Assembly: GCF_024138145.1 (NCBI RefSeq)
Contig: NZ_CP099997.1
Span: 1,302,001-1,366,000 of the forward strand
DNA length: 64,000 nt
Direction of reading: 5' to 3'
DNA from: Natronosalvus halobius
Lineage (GTDB): Archaea > Halobacteriota > Halobacteria > Halobacteriales > Natrialbaceae
Shown here: positions 52,201 to 60,145 of the stretch, in pieces
Layout of the letters: the number at the start of each line of letters is the position of its first letter
Position numbering within the stretch: the stretch's first letter is position 1
Notes under the pieces: generated by a model
What the model saw: only the letters and a program-made list of their open reading frames with translations
Database searches by the model: none
Told to the model about the DNA's origin: nothing
Position numbers and translations under genes: made by a program

Positions 52201-53565
52201 GCGGACGCGGTCGACGTGCTCGTCGCTCGACTGGCCGATCCCGATAGCCGCGTCAGGGAACAGGCGTGTCACAGCCTCGGGTTCGTGGGCGTCGAGCCGT
52301 CGACCCTCGAGTCGCTCGGAGCCGATCCGGTCCCGGCCGTCGCCGAGGCGGCCGTGCGGGCGCAGAGTCGGTCGACGAGTGCGCGCGAACCCATCGACGA
52401 CCACGACGAGTGGGCCGACTGGAGCGCCACTCGAGCCGACGCCGCACGGACCGGGGCCGTTCCGGACGGCAACCCGCTCTCGTCGGCGGTCGACGTCCAG
52501 TGGCGGTTCGATCCAGAGGTGCGAACGACCGCACCGACCGTCGTCGCCGACACCGTGTACGTCGGCACCGACAGCGGTCGCGTGCTGGCGCTCTCGCTCG
52601 AGACGGGCGACGAGCGCTGGGGGTATCAGACCGACGGTATCGTGATCGGGGCGCCCACGGTCGTCGGCGAGGAGGTCTACGCCACGAGCGCGGACGGGAC
52701 GGTGTACGCGCTCGACCGAGAGACCGGCGAACGAAGCTGGCAGTACCGGCTGGAGGCGACCTGCCGGGTCGCCCCGGTCGTCGACGACGGAACCGTCTAT
52801 GCCGACGACGACGGCGGAACGGTGTACGCCCTCGAGGCCGAGTCAGGATGCGTCGAGTGGACGCTCGCGACCGACGGGACCGCGGCCGTCGCGAAGGTCG
52901 CCGTCACCAGCGGCGGCGTCTTCGCCGGAACGGCTGACGGAATCGTTCGACGCCTCGACGGCGAATCCGGCACGCTCGAGTGGACGCGCGACATCCGGGC
53001 AGCGGTCGACGTCGAGGGTGACGGTGATGGCGACGGTGACGTCGGCGCTGGCGTGAACGCCGAGGGAGCCAGCTATCTAGCCGCCACGGACGACCTCGTC
53101 GTCGCCACGGCCGGCGACAGTCTCTACGCCCTCGAGGCGGCCGACGGCACGATTCGCTGGCGATTCGACACCGGCGGCGTCCTCGAGGCCCCGGCGGTCG
53201 CCCACGGAACGGTCTACGTCGCCAGCGGCGATCTGAGCGTGTACGCGGTCGACCTGGCCTCGGGCGCCGAGCGGTTCCGGTTCGACACCGGCGGGGCGAC
53301 GCCGACCGCACCGGCCGTCGTCGACGGCACGTGCTGTGTCGGTACCGACGAAGGGGTCATCTACGCGCTGGATGCGAGCGACGGCGCGGCCCGGTGGCGA
53401 TACGACACCGAAACCGGGGCGGCCCTCGAGGGGCTGACGGTCGCGAGCGGCCTGCTGTGTACCGCCGGCCCCGGCGGCATCGCCGCCCTCGGCGACGACC
53501 AGTCCTCGTGGGCCGATCGTATCGGATTCTCCGGGCTGTTCACCCGGTTCGGCGCGAATCAGTAG
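49210..53565 (+). CDS. Giant HEAT-repeat / PQQ beta-propeller fusion protein
   Basis: A 1,451-residue protein without a signal peptide or membrane helix, so probably cytoplasmic. Residues 25-1060 are an unbroken run of HEAT-like repeats of about 36-40 residues (VRxxAAxALAAVA...P..V...V..L...L.DE). They are broken only by acidic loops near 142-156 and 418-432. Residues 1067-1440 form a beta-propeller of eight PQQ-like blades (VYVGTDSGRVLAL, VYATSADGTVYALDRETG, and so on). HEAT arrays bind proteins; propellers of this type bind proteins or ligands. The fusion suggests a large scaffold. Its partner is unknown. Codon use is ordinary for the genome. Confidence 0.85.
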   Translation: MPRNDPSNPDDPVLGKPGDDLEVTLGIDQLQRFLSADDPDVRTYAASTLAGEAADRPREVCSAVPALIDRLEDEPSVRSHATAALAAIARDHPEEVTAAVPALTDRLEGSTAVRADAVDALASIGDAEPTTLLESVDALAAIVSDEEEDQDHDDAEDDFVCRRAAAALAAVADVDAQAVRPVAASIATAADHEDEAVRGHAVRALRAVAESDPAALAATTDAASPLLERLVDDGAIRADAMAALRALAVGDDPAPVAIEPVAKRLDDQSPNVRQDAAITLMAVATETPERASTALDPLTAALTDTPSIRESAIRALRHVATADPALTGLESSVPAVTDRLTDVQAAVRTDAAATLRAVADERPATVRSSVVALAAVLEDDAIETREHAAAAIEAVAGEHPDAVAPVVAELAARLEEDEGEDEDEDEDGTSVRADVARALAAVAAANPDAVRVEVHALAACLDEPNESVRRPAADALGAVALDGDVDQAVVEHSLAQLEEGRGEETDTWRQGHAARSLAEVAEEQVANVHPAVRSLSSRLAADTVAVRRAASRDLAGVATERPRDVRSAVEPLATRLEDDDASVRNNAAIALQRLGEAYPEDVRSALGALFGSVDDPDRTVRTNVVAALTTIGPDGDRIRSPARALAVAETTADDASIRTGALEALGVLLPETGDETTAVVDAVLDRLADDCRPAERSAALEALETLLTRPIETDPTPTEAVLDQLDDGTTARTTALARSLADLARVDTAIVEPLASSLLERLANAGRLERQAHLRTLSAVADGSGRSVVALLLESADDRSMEAVAADLATLAAVESESVSQNADAVADLLEHETTAVRGYATLSLATVAVLQDDSTLETEFDAVEDRLVDAASLVAGGETPTHTDAINNQLSGLGRRVDGDPWAAGIAVLGLSVLAECSEQLRPTALSKVAAGLDVDSPVVRTTTARTLAAVAEDDSGGFESSVPALVDALQDEDDSVRAFATRTLSALAPRGDVDLADAVDVLVARLADPDSRVREQACHSLGFVGVEPSTLESLGADPVPAVAEAAVRAQSRSTSAREPIDDHDEWADWSATRADAARTGAVPDGNPLSSAVDVQWRFDPEVRTTAPTVVADTVYVGTDSGRVLALSLETGDERWGYQTDGIVIGAPTVVGEEVYATSADGTVYALDRETGERSWQYRLEATCRVAPVVDDGTVYADDDGGTVYALEAESGCVEWTLATDGTAAVAKVAVTSGGVFAGTADGIVRRLDGESGTLEWTRDIRAAVDVEGDGDGDGDVGAGVNAEGASYLAATDDLVVATAGDSLYALEAADGTIRWRFDTGGVLEAPAVAHGTVYVASGDLSVYAVDLASGAERFRFDTGGATPTAPAVVDGTCCVGTDEGVIYALDASDGAARWRYDTETGAALEGLTVASGLLCTAGPGGIAALGDDQSSWADRIGFSGLFTRFGANQ

Positions 53566-53582
53566 TCGTTTCGAGCCGTCTC

Positions 53583-54218
53583 TCAGGACCTGTCTCGAGT
53601 CCCCGACCGAGTAGCAGCCGTTTTCGCGAGGATCAGTATCCAGGCGCCGAAGGCGACGGCGGCGACGAACTCCGGGACGGCGAACCAGTGTCCCGGGTCT
53701 GGCGCCGTGGAACGAACGAGGAGCCAGCCGAGCCAGCCGGCCAGGTGGGCAACACCGAGCCAGATCGACGCGACCGCGACCCATCGATCACCGGCCAGCA
53801 CCTGTCCCGTCCCGGTGAGCAGCTGGGCGACTGGGGCGACGCCGAACACCGTCAGCGCGGCGAGGCCGTGCAGGCTCGACTCGAGGTAGTACGCCGTGTG
53901 TCCGAGGAAGAAGATCCCGACGCCGATCATACCAAGGACGGCGACGCCGGTGAGCGCGATGCCGATCCGCTCGAGCCGGTTACGGGCACGCGACCAGAGC
54001 AGGGCGACGAACGGTGTACCGAGGAGACCGCCGAGGACCAGACCGCCGTTGAAGATCCAGAACGTTCGCGCCGTGACCCGGCCCATGTCCGAGAGTGCAC
54101 GCGTTCGCCAGGTGAACGTCTCGGGGGTCGCGACGAGCGTCGACAGGACGATTCCAGCCAGCGCGACGGTCGGAGCGGCGATGCCGCAGCGGATCGCCAG
54201 CGTCCGGCGAACGGTCAT
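53583..54218 (-). CDS. DUF998 membrane protein
   Basis: A 211-residue protein with six hydrophobic helices and the DUF998 pattern TWRTRALSDMGRVTARTFWIFNGGLV (in outline) after helix one. DUF998 proteins are membrane proteins with no firm function. It overlaps the upstream lipoprotein gene by 4 bp, so the two are made together. It is convergent with the HEAT-PQQ gene. Confidence 0.87.
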   Translation of the reverse strand: MTVRRTLAIRCGIAAPTVALAGIVLSTLVATPETFTWRTRALSDMGRVTARTFWIFNGGLVLGGLLGTPFVALLWSRARNRLERIGIALTGVAVLGMIGVGIFFLGHTAYYLESSLHGLAALTVFGVAPVAQLLTGTGQVLAGDRWVAVASIWLGVAHLAGWLGWLLVRSTAPDPGHWFAVPEFVAAVAFGAWILILAKTAATRSGTRDRS

Positions 54219-55714
54219 CGCGCACCTCTGGTGAGGACGGCGCCGCGAGACGATGCTCGAACGCCCAACAGCGTGTCGCCAGGCGAAGAGGGCGCTGGCC
54301 GTACCGCTGGTCCGACCGTTTCGATCGACACGCTCGAGGGCAGGCGTCGACTCGAGTCGGCCGACGCCGCCATCGATTTCTGCTCGTCGAACGCGACCTG
54401 GACGTCGCCCGTTGCCGAAACTCCCTCGAGGCTCGCCGACTCGACGTACGTCTCGTCGCCGGCGAACAGAACGATCGTCCGGTCGTTGGTACGCTCGAGG
54501 CTGAATGCGTACGTCTCGGTTCGCCAGCGCGTCGTCGTCGCCGTGCGATTTACCGCGTCGGTTCCGGACTCGGCCTCGACGCTCGTCGCCCGGCGCTCGA
54601 GCGCCGTGGCCATTGCGTCCGTCGCGAGCGAGGCGTTCGATTCGTCCTGGAATCTGATCGCCCAGACGTAACTGTCGACCTCGTCACCGTCGTTATCGCC
54701 GTCGCCGGTCACCGACCCCTCACTCGAGAACCGTCGCACGCGATCGTACGACCAGCCAGCGGCGGCCTCTCTCGCCACTTCCGGGGCGAGTTCCGTCGCG
54801 AGCACCTGTTCGAGGACGAACGACCCCACGACGTCCGTCTTGGCGGGGTCGCTCTCCCAGCCAGCTGATTCGGCGTCGATGTCGATCCCGAACGATTCGA
54901 GTTCGGCCTCGCCTGAAGCGATGGCGGGTTCGCCACGACGAACCTCCTGCATCGTCACCGGCGGCGTCTCGTAGACGCTCCAGTGGGTAGCCGGCGATTC
55001 GGCGGCCGCCGCGACGTACCGACCGCCATGGTGGTACGGTCCCCAGGCGAGCCTGGTTCCCGGGCCGGCGTTCGGGTACAGCGACTCGAGCAGGTCGTCC
55101 TCGGGCGTCACGGGCAGGTCGTACGTTTCGACGTACGCACTCGAGACGTAGACGGCGCTTCCCTCGACCAGGCTCGTCACCGTCAGCCTGGCGTCGGTCG
55201 TCCCGCGGTGTTTGGCTGGGATCTCCGCCCTGACTCGCCGCGGTGCTCCCCGCTGGAACTGCGCGGTGTGGACCAGTTCGTGGACGAACACTTGTTCGAT
55301 CTCCGCTGGCGAGGCTTCTACCTCGGGAAGGAGATACACCGCCTGCATCGGACTCGAGACGCCACCGACCCGGAGTTCCTCGGCCCCGTCGGCCGGGTCG
55401 GGCGCCGGAATCCCCATCACGGCGTAGAAACTCGAGGGATCCTGGACGGGGCGCGGCGGCCGCTCGATGGGGTCGTTCACGTACACCGTCGGCGGCCGGA
55501 GGTCGACCGCGAGGAGCGTCTGTACGCGCTCGAACGTCGCGTTCGCGTCGAGCGGCACGTCTCCGTGCACCTCGAGGGCGCGTTCGTCGGTCGCGTGGTC
55601 CTCATCCGTCGAGCCGTCGACGCCGTCCGTGTCGGCCATCGGCGCCGCACAGCCGGCGAGCACCACCGACAGCAGTACGGCGACTGTCGCCATCCGCCGA
55701 CCCGACTGAGACAT
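54215..55714 (-). CDS. Lipoprotein with an HExxH metalloprotease-like motif
   Basis: A 499-residue lipoprotein. A signal peptide ends in lipobox LAGC (residues 19-22). The N-terminal half carries FVHELVHTAQFQ with HELVH at residues 145-149, the HExxH zinc motif. A further Glu may lie in TSLVEGSAVYVSSAYVE, the usual third ligand region. The second half is a separate domain of about 200 residues. Haloarchaea have a related family of large surface proteins with this motif. Protease activity is inferred, not shown. It is coupled to the DUF998 gene. Confidence 0.78.
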   Translation of the reverse strand: MSQSGRRMATVAVLLSVVLAGCAAPMADTDGVDGSTDEDHATDERALEVHGDVPLDANATFERVQTLLAVDLRPPTVYVNDPIERPPRPVQDPSSFYAVMGIPAPDPADGAEELRVGGVSSPMQAVYLLPEVEASPAEIEQVFVHELVHTAQFQRGAPRRVRAEIPAKHRGTTDARLTVTSLVEGSAVYVSSAYVETYDLPVTPEDDLLESLYPNAGPGTRLAWGPYHHGGRYVAAAAESPATHWSVYETPPVTMQEVRRGEPAIASGEAELESFGIDIDAESAGWESDPAKTDVVGSFVLEQVLATELAPEVAREAAAGWSYDRVRRFSSEGSVTGDGDNDGDEVDSYVWAIRFQDESNASLATDAMATALERRATSVEAESGTDAVNRTATTTRWRTETYAFSLERTNDRTIVLFAGDETYVESASLEGVSATGDVQVAFDEQKSMAASADSSRRLPSSVSIETVGPAVRPAPSSPGDTLLGVRASSRGAVLTRGAR

Positions 55715-55792
55715 ACCTGTCACTGTCGATGGACGTCTCATAAATACTCCGGCACCCCAACGGTTTTTCCGTCACCCACACTCGGTTCGGGT

Positions 55793-56143
55793 ATGTCCGG
55801 CATCGTCTTCTTCGGCACCGAATCGCTCGAGCCGATCGTCGACTTTTACGTCGAGGATATCGGCGCAGAACGGTGGCTCAAACAGCCCGATTGCACGATC
55901 CTCACCTACGACAATCTTCTGCTCGGATTCTGTGCTCGCGAGAGCGCCGAAACGGACGGCACGATCACGTTCGTCTTCGACACCGCGAACGAGGTCGACG
56001 CGATGTACGACCGCCTTGCGGGTCGGGCGCTCGGCGAACCGGTCGAGAACGACCGCTATCGAATCTACCAGTTCTTCGCCGAGGATCCGGAGGGACGGAC
56101 GCTCGAGTTTCAGACGTTTCGCCACGAGACTGATTCGCTGTAA
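55793..56143 (+). CDS. VOC/glyoxalase family protein
   Basis: A 116-residue single VOC domain of two beta-alpha-beta-beta-beta modules (GIVFFGTESLEPIVDFYVED, then YQFFAEDPEGRTLEFQTF with the metal Glu). Members include glyoxalase I, extradiol dioxygenases and resistance proteins. Only one of the usual metal ligands is clear, so the activity is unknown. It stands alone and is convergent with the iron-type ATPase. Confidence 0.85.
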   Translation: MSGIVFFGTESLEPIVDFYVEDIGAERWLKQPDCTILTYDNLLLGFCARESAETDGTITFVFDTANEVDAMYDRLAGRALGEPVENDRYRIYQFFAEDPEGRTLEFQTFRHETDSL

Positions 56144-56169
56144 GAGAAGTCAGACAACCAAACAGACGC

Positions 56170-57354
56170 TCAATCGGCCGAACTCGAGGTCGCCTCGCTC
56201 TCGACGCCCGATTCGACGGCGTCGACGCGCTGGTCGGCGGGGAACCACGCCAGGTCGTGGTCGGCGGTCACCCTGACGGCGACGCGCTCGTCCAGGTCGA
56301 TCCGATCCGAGTGGTTGTGCATACACTCGATGGTCTCGCCGTCGTCGAGTTCGACACGGTAGAGGATCGTCGGGCCGAGGTAGCGCCGGTAGACGACCGT
56401 CCCGTCGGCCTCGGGGCCGCTTGCGGGGTAAGCCGTTACGTCGTCGGGGCGCAGGAGGAGGTCGATGTCGGTCCCGTCGTACTCGGCGACGAGGCCGTCG
56501 ACGTCCGCTCGCAGGACGCGACCCAGGGCCGTCGAGACGTGGTCGCCGCGGACGGTTCCCGACAGGAAGCTCGCGTGCCCGAGAAAGCCCGCAACGAACC
56601 GCGACTTGGGGTGCTGGAAGACGCGTTCGGGTTCGTCGATCTGCTCCAGATCGCCGTCGTTCATGACGGCCACCCGGTCTGACACCGAGAGCGCCTCCTC
56701 CTGGTCGTGGGTGACCGAGACGGCCGTCACGCCGGTTTCCTTGATGATTCGGCGAACCTCCTCGCGCATCTCGACGCGGAGGTCGACGTCGAGGTTCGAG
56801 AACGGCTCGTCCAGGAGTAACATCTCGGGTTCGGGAGCGAGCGAGCGAGCCAGTGCGACTCGCTGTTGCTGGCCGCCGGAGAGTTCCTCGGGATAGTCGT
56901 CGTCGTGTTCGCTCAGGTTCACGAGAGCGAGCAATTCGTCGACGCGGGCCTCCCTTTCGGCCGTGGGCCAGTCGGTGAGCCCGAACGCGACGTTCTCCCT
57001 GGCCGTCAGGTGCGGAAAGAGCGCGAACTCCTGGAATACGATGCCGACGCCGCGGTCTTCCGGCGGAACGAACGACCCGTTCCCGGCCACGGACGTCCCG
57101 TCGAGGCGAATCTCCCCGCCGTTCGGTCGCTCGAGGCCCGCGATGAGTCGGAGCGTCGTCGTCTTTCCGCACCCGGACGGCCCGAGGAGAGTCAGAATTT
57201 CGCCGTCCTGGACGGTGAGTGAGAGGTCGTCGATGACCGCCTCGGAGCCGTAGTGCTTCGCGACGCCCTCGAGTTCGAGGATGACGTCGCTGGTCGGCGG
57301 TGCGTCCGCGAGTCGGTCGTCGGCCGTCGATGTGAGCAGAGATTCGTGAGCCAT
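56170..57354 (-). CDS. Iron-type ABC ATPase (FbpC/PotA class), orphan
   Basis: A 394-residue ATPase: Walker A GPSGCGKTT, Q-loop VFQEFALFPHL, signature LSGGQQQRV, Walker B LLLDEP, switch SVTHDQEEAL. A TOBE-type C-terminal region follows. The sequence belongs to the ferric-iron/polyamine group. An iron-box-like palindrome in its promoter favours iron uptake. No permease or binding protein gene is nearby, so it must work with genes elsewhere. ATG at 57354 was chosen over TTG at 57360. Confidence 0.9.
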   Translation of the reverse strand: MAHESLLTSTADDRLADAPPTSDVILELEGVAKHYGSEAVIDDLSLTVQDGEILTLLGPSGCGKTTTLRLIAGLERPNGGEIRLDGTSVAGNGSFVPPEDRGVGIVFQEFALFPHLTARENVAFGLTDWPTAEREARVDELLALVNLSEHDDDYPEELSGGQQQRVALARSLAPEPEMLLLDEPFSNLDVDLRVEMREEVRRIIKETGVTAVSVTHDQEEALSVSDRVAVMNDGDLEQIDEPERVFQHPKSRFVAGFLGHASFLSGTVRGDHVSTALGRVLRADVDGLVAEYDGTDIDLLLRPDDVTAYPASGPEADGTVVYRRYLGPTILYRVELDDGETIECMHNHSDRIDLDERVAVRVTADHDLAWFPADQRVDAVESGVESEATSSSAD

Positions 57355-57376
57355 TGGCAACCGCTGTCTTCGTTAG

Positions 57377-57392
57377 TTTAGGCTACCCTAAA
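57377..57392. promoter_or_regulatory. Iron-box-like palindrome of the ABC ATPase promoter
   Basis: TTTAGG-CTAC-CCTAAA is a perfect 6-4-6 inverted repeat close to the core of DtxR/IdeR boxes. It lies between a TATA-like CTATAAGT (about 57395-57402, minus strand) and the start codon at 57354, a good place for an iron-dependent repressor. Confidence 0.6.
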
Positions 57393-57448
57393 TCACTTAT
57401 AGCTGCCGGTCCGTTCCCGACAGGTCAGAATCGAGTCCCTGCGAGTGG

Positions 57449-57922
57449 CTACAGTTCGACGCCGCTCGGGATCAGGCTCCGGTGTCGGAGCAGGTCGCCG
57501 TCGTCGTCGTAGACGAGAAACGTGCGTTTGTCGTACTCGACGAACGGTTCGCCGTCGAGGGTGATCGTGACGTGGTAGCGCCCGCCGTCGTCGGTCGTTC
57601 CCTCGCCGTAGCCACGGGCGGCCCGGATGAACTGGAGGACGTCCTGGGCAGGGACGTTGAGTTCGAGAACGAACTCGCCGGTCACGCGGTTCGTGACGCT
57701 GACGACGCCGTCGGTATCCTCGGCATCGACTGGACCCTGGAGTCGAAGCGCGGCATCCGTCTGGCCAGCCTCGAGTGGCTCGCCATCGGGGTCAGTAAGA
57801 CGATCTCGGAGAAGTGTCGCTGGACCGGTACAGTCGATCGTTACGGCAGGTTTCTTCGGGTCGCTGTCGGTCTCGATCCAGTCGACGTTGCTGGCAGATA
57901 GCGTGAAGTGCTCGCGCTTCAT
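57449..57922 (-). CDS. Conserved haloarchaeal protein
   Basis: A 157-residue soluble protein that starts KREHFTLSASNVDWIETD. The pattern of beta strands suggests a small C2-like or beta-sandwich domain. It matches a haloarchaea-only family (DUF5793-like, by memory) without known role. The ATG at 57922 matches that family start; a start at 57943 adds seven basic residues. It stands alone, divergent from the pilus operon. Confidence 0.75.
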   Translation of the reverse strand: MKREHFTLSASNVDWIETDSDPKKPAVTIDCTGPATLLRDRLTDPDGEPLEAGQTDAALRLQGPVDAEDTDGVVSVTNRVTGEFVLELNVPAQDVLQFIRAARGYGEGTTDDGGRYHVTITLDGEPFVEYDKRTFLVYDDDGDLLRHRSLIPSGVEL

Positions 57923-58054
57923 TACGCAAAGACGCCTTCGCACTCACGGGGTATGAACGTAACGCCCATTGTGCGTTTTCTGCACATCCGAGCAAGACAG
58001 CCCAGCCGGGAAGGCGGTGCTGACGTCCGTCGAATTCACGCGTCGGGCACTCGG

Positions 58055-58068
58055 CAGATGGCCATCTG
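58055..58068. promoter_or_regulatory. 14-bp palindrome at the pilB promoter
   Basis: CAGATGGCCATCTG is a perfect palindrome immediately before the TATA box ATTTAAGG (58069-58076). It covers the BRE position, so a bound protein could block or help TFB. Confidence 0.55.
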
Positions 58069-58116
58069 ATTTAAGGCGATACGGCCTCACCGTAGAAGAG
58101 ACTGCGAACAGAGACG

Positions 58117-60117
58117 ATGGAACCACACAGCGACACCGATGCGGCAGCCGAACTCGACACCACCGCGGACACTACCGAGAACGCGAAGGTCCCCGCGAGT
58201 AACCCGTCGTCGGCAACCGACGCGAACGAGAGGAGCGACGGCGACGGTCCAACGGCTGCAAGCGTCCAGGACGCCGGAACCAACGAGAACGCCGGAACCA
58301 ACGAGAACGCCGGAACCGACGAAATCCCCTCGGCCGTCGATGACGACACGACGATCCCTCCCGACTCGACCCTCGAGTCCACCTTCGACCAGATTCGACG
58401 AACGCTGCGTCGAGTGGTCGAGGTGCTACAGGGCTCGCACATCGACGTGACGGCCTACGACCCTGCCGCGCACGGCCCGCTCGTCACGTTCGACGACGCT
58501 GACGGGCTCGAGGAGGTCGACCGCTACTGGGTGAACGCCCCCTTCTCGTTCGTCGTGGTTCAGTACGACGAGGCGGCTAACCACCACCGCTACCGGACGG
58601 TCGAACCCACGCTCACCGACGAGGAGCGACTCGTGCTCGAGACGCTCCTCGAGGACGTGCGCGATCCGCTGCTCTACCGACAGACCGACGAGGACGAAGA
58701 CGTCGAGACGCTGCTTCGATCCACCGTCCGCGAGTACCTCGAGCGCTACGGCGCGGAGGTCGATATGGCGACGTTCTACCGCCTCTTTTACTACATATTC
58801 AGGGACTTTCGAGGCTACGGGCGACTCGACCCGATCATGCACGACCCGCACGTCGAAGACGTCTCCTGTGACGGGTACGATCTCCCCATCTTCGTCTACC
58901 ACGATCAGTACACGGACGTCCAGACGGACGTTAGCTTCGGCGAGGACGAACTCGATCGGTTCGTCGTCCGTCTCGCCCAGCACTCCGGGCGCCACATCTC
59001 CATCGGCGACCCGATGGTCGAGACGACCCTCGAGGACGGCTCCCGGGCCGAACTCGCCCTCGGGACGGAGGTCACGCCACGCGGATCGGCGTTCACCATC
59101 CGGAAGTACGCCGACGAACCGCTCACGCCGGTCGACCTCGTCCGGTACGGAACGTTTAGCGTCGAGCAGATGGCCTACCTCTGGCTAGCCATCGAGCACA
59201 ACAAAAGCCTGCTCTTCGCCGGCGGGACCGCCTCGGGGAAGACGACGAGCATGAACGCCATCTCGATGTTCGTCCCGCCGCGCTCGAAGGTCCTCACCAT
59301 CGAGGACACCCGCGAACTTCAGTTACACCACGACAACTGGCTCTCCTCGGTCACTCGCGAGCGCGTTCACGAGGGGAAGAACGTCACCATGTACGACCTC
59401 CTGCGGTCGGCGCTTCGCCACCGCCCCGAGTACATCGTCGTGGGGGAGGTTCGCGGCGAGGAGGCCATCACGCTCTTCCAGGCGATGAACACCGGCCACA
59501 CGACCTACTCGACGATGCACGCTGACTCCGTGCAGACGGTCATCAACCGCCTCGAGAACGAGCCGATCAACGTCCCCCGAGCGATGGTCCAGAGCCTGGA
59601 CATCCTCTCGGTGCAGACGCTCACCAGGCTCGGCGGCGAGCGCGTTCGGCGGAACAAGGTCCTCGCAGAGATCGAGGGCATCGACCAACGAACGGGCGAG
59701 CTGGACTACTCGACGGCCTACTCCTGGGACGGCGAGACGGACACGTTCACCGCCGAAACCAGCCACGTCGTGGCCGAGATTCAACACGAACGCGGCTGGA
59801 CCCAGCGGGAACTCCTGACCGAACGACGCAACCGGGAACGATTCCTCGAGTACGCGCTCGAACACGAGATTTCGGACTACCGACGATTCACGGCGCTCGT
59901 TAACGAGTACTACGCCGACCAGGAACGCGTGCTCGAGCGGATCGAGGACGCGAGCGAGAGCGACGGACTCGACGGACTCGAGACAAGTGAAACCGGGACC
60001 GGCGAACTCGACGGAGTCGACGGAAGCACGAGCGGCGAAACCGAGACCGGCGAAAGCACGAACGACGCGGACGCGACACCGCCGAAGCGAGCGGGTGACT
60101 CGCTCGAAACGGAGTGA
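58117..60117 (+). CDS. pilB: Type IV pilus assembly ATPase PilB
   Basis: A 666-residue secretion ATPase of the archaeal GspE/PilB group, which powers assembly of type IV pilins. A disordered acidic N-terminus with a repeated NENAGT unit (about 55-70) precedes an N-domain. The motor follows: Walker A GGTASGKTTS near 368, Asp box, Walker B YIVVGEVRGEEA, His box MNTGHTTYSTMHAD. The acidic C-terminal tail is disordered. It is followed 28 bp later by the PilC gene, so both form one operon. Pilins and prepilin peptidase are not in the window. Confidence 0.93.
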   Translation: MEPHSDTDAAAELDTTADTTENAKVPASNPSSATDANERSDGDGPTAASVQDAGTNENAGTNENAGTDEIPSAVDDDTTIPPDSTLESTFDQIRRTLRRVVEVLQGSHIDVTAYDPAAHGPLVTFDDADGLEEVDRYWVNAPFSFVVVQYDEAANHHRYRTVEPTLTDEERLVLETLLEDVRDPLLYRQTDEDEDVETLLRSTVREYLERYGAEVDMATFYRLFYYIFRDFRGYGRLDPIMHDPHVEDVSCDGYDLPIFVYHDQYTDVQTDVSFGEDELDRFVVRLAQHSGRHISIGDPMVETTLEDGSRAELALGTEVTPRGSAFTIRKYADEPLTPVDLVRYGTFSVEQMAYLWLAIEHNKSLLFAGGTASGKTTSMNAISMFVPPRSKVLTIEDTRELQLHHDNWLSSVTRERVHEGKNVTMYDLLRSALRHRPEYIVVGEVRGEEAITLFQAMNTGHTTYSTMHADSVQTVINRLENEPINVPRAMVQSLDILSVQTLTRLGGERVRRNKVLAEIEGIDQRTGELDYSTAYSWDGETDTFTAETSHVVAEIQHERGWTQRELLTERRNRERFLEYALEHEISDYRRFTALVNEYYADQERVLERIEDASESDGLDGLETSETGTGELDGVDGSTSGETETGESTNDADATPPKRAGDSLETE

Positions 60118-60145
60118 CGCGGAGAGACCGACTGCACCCACAATC

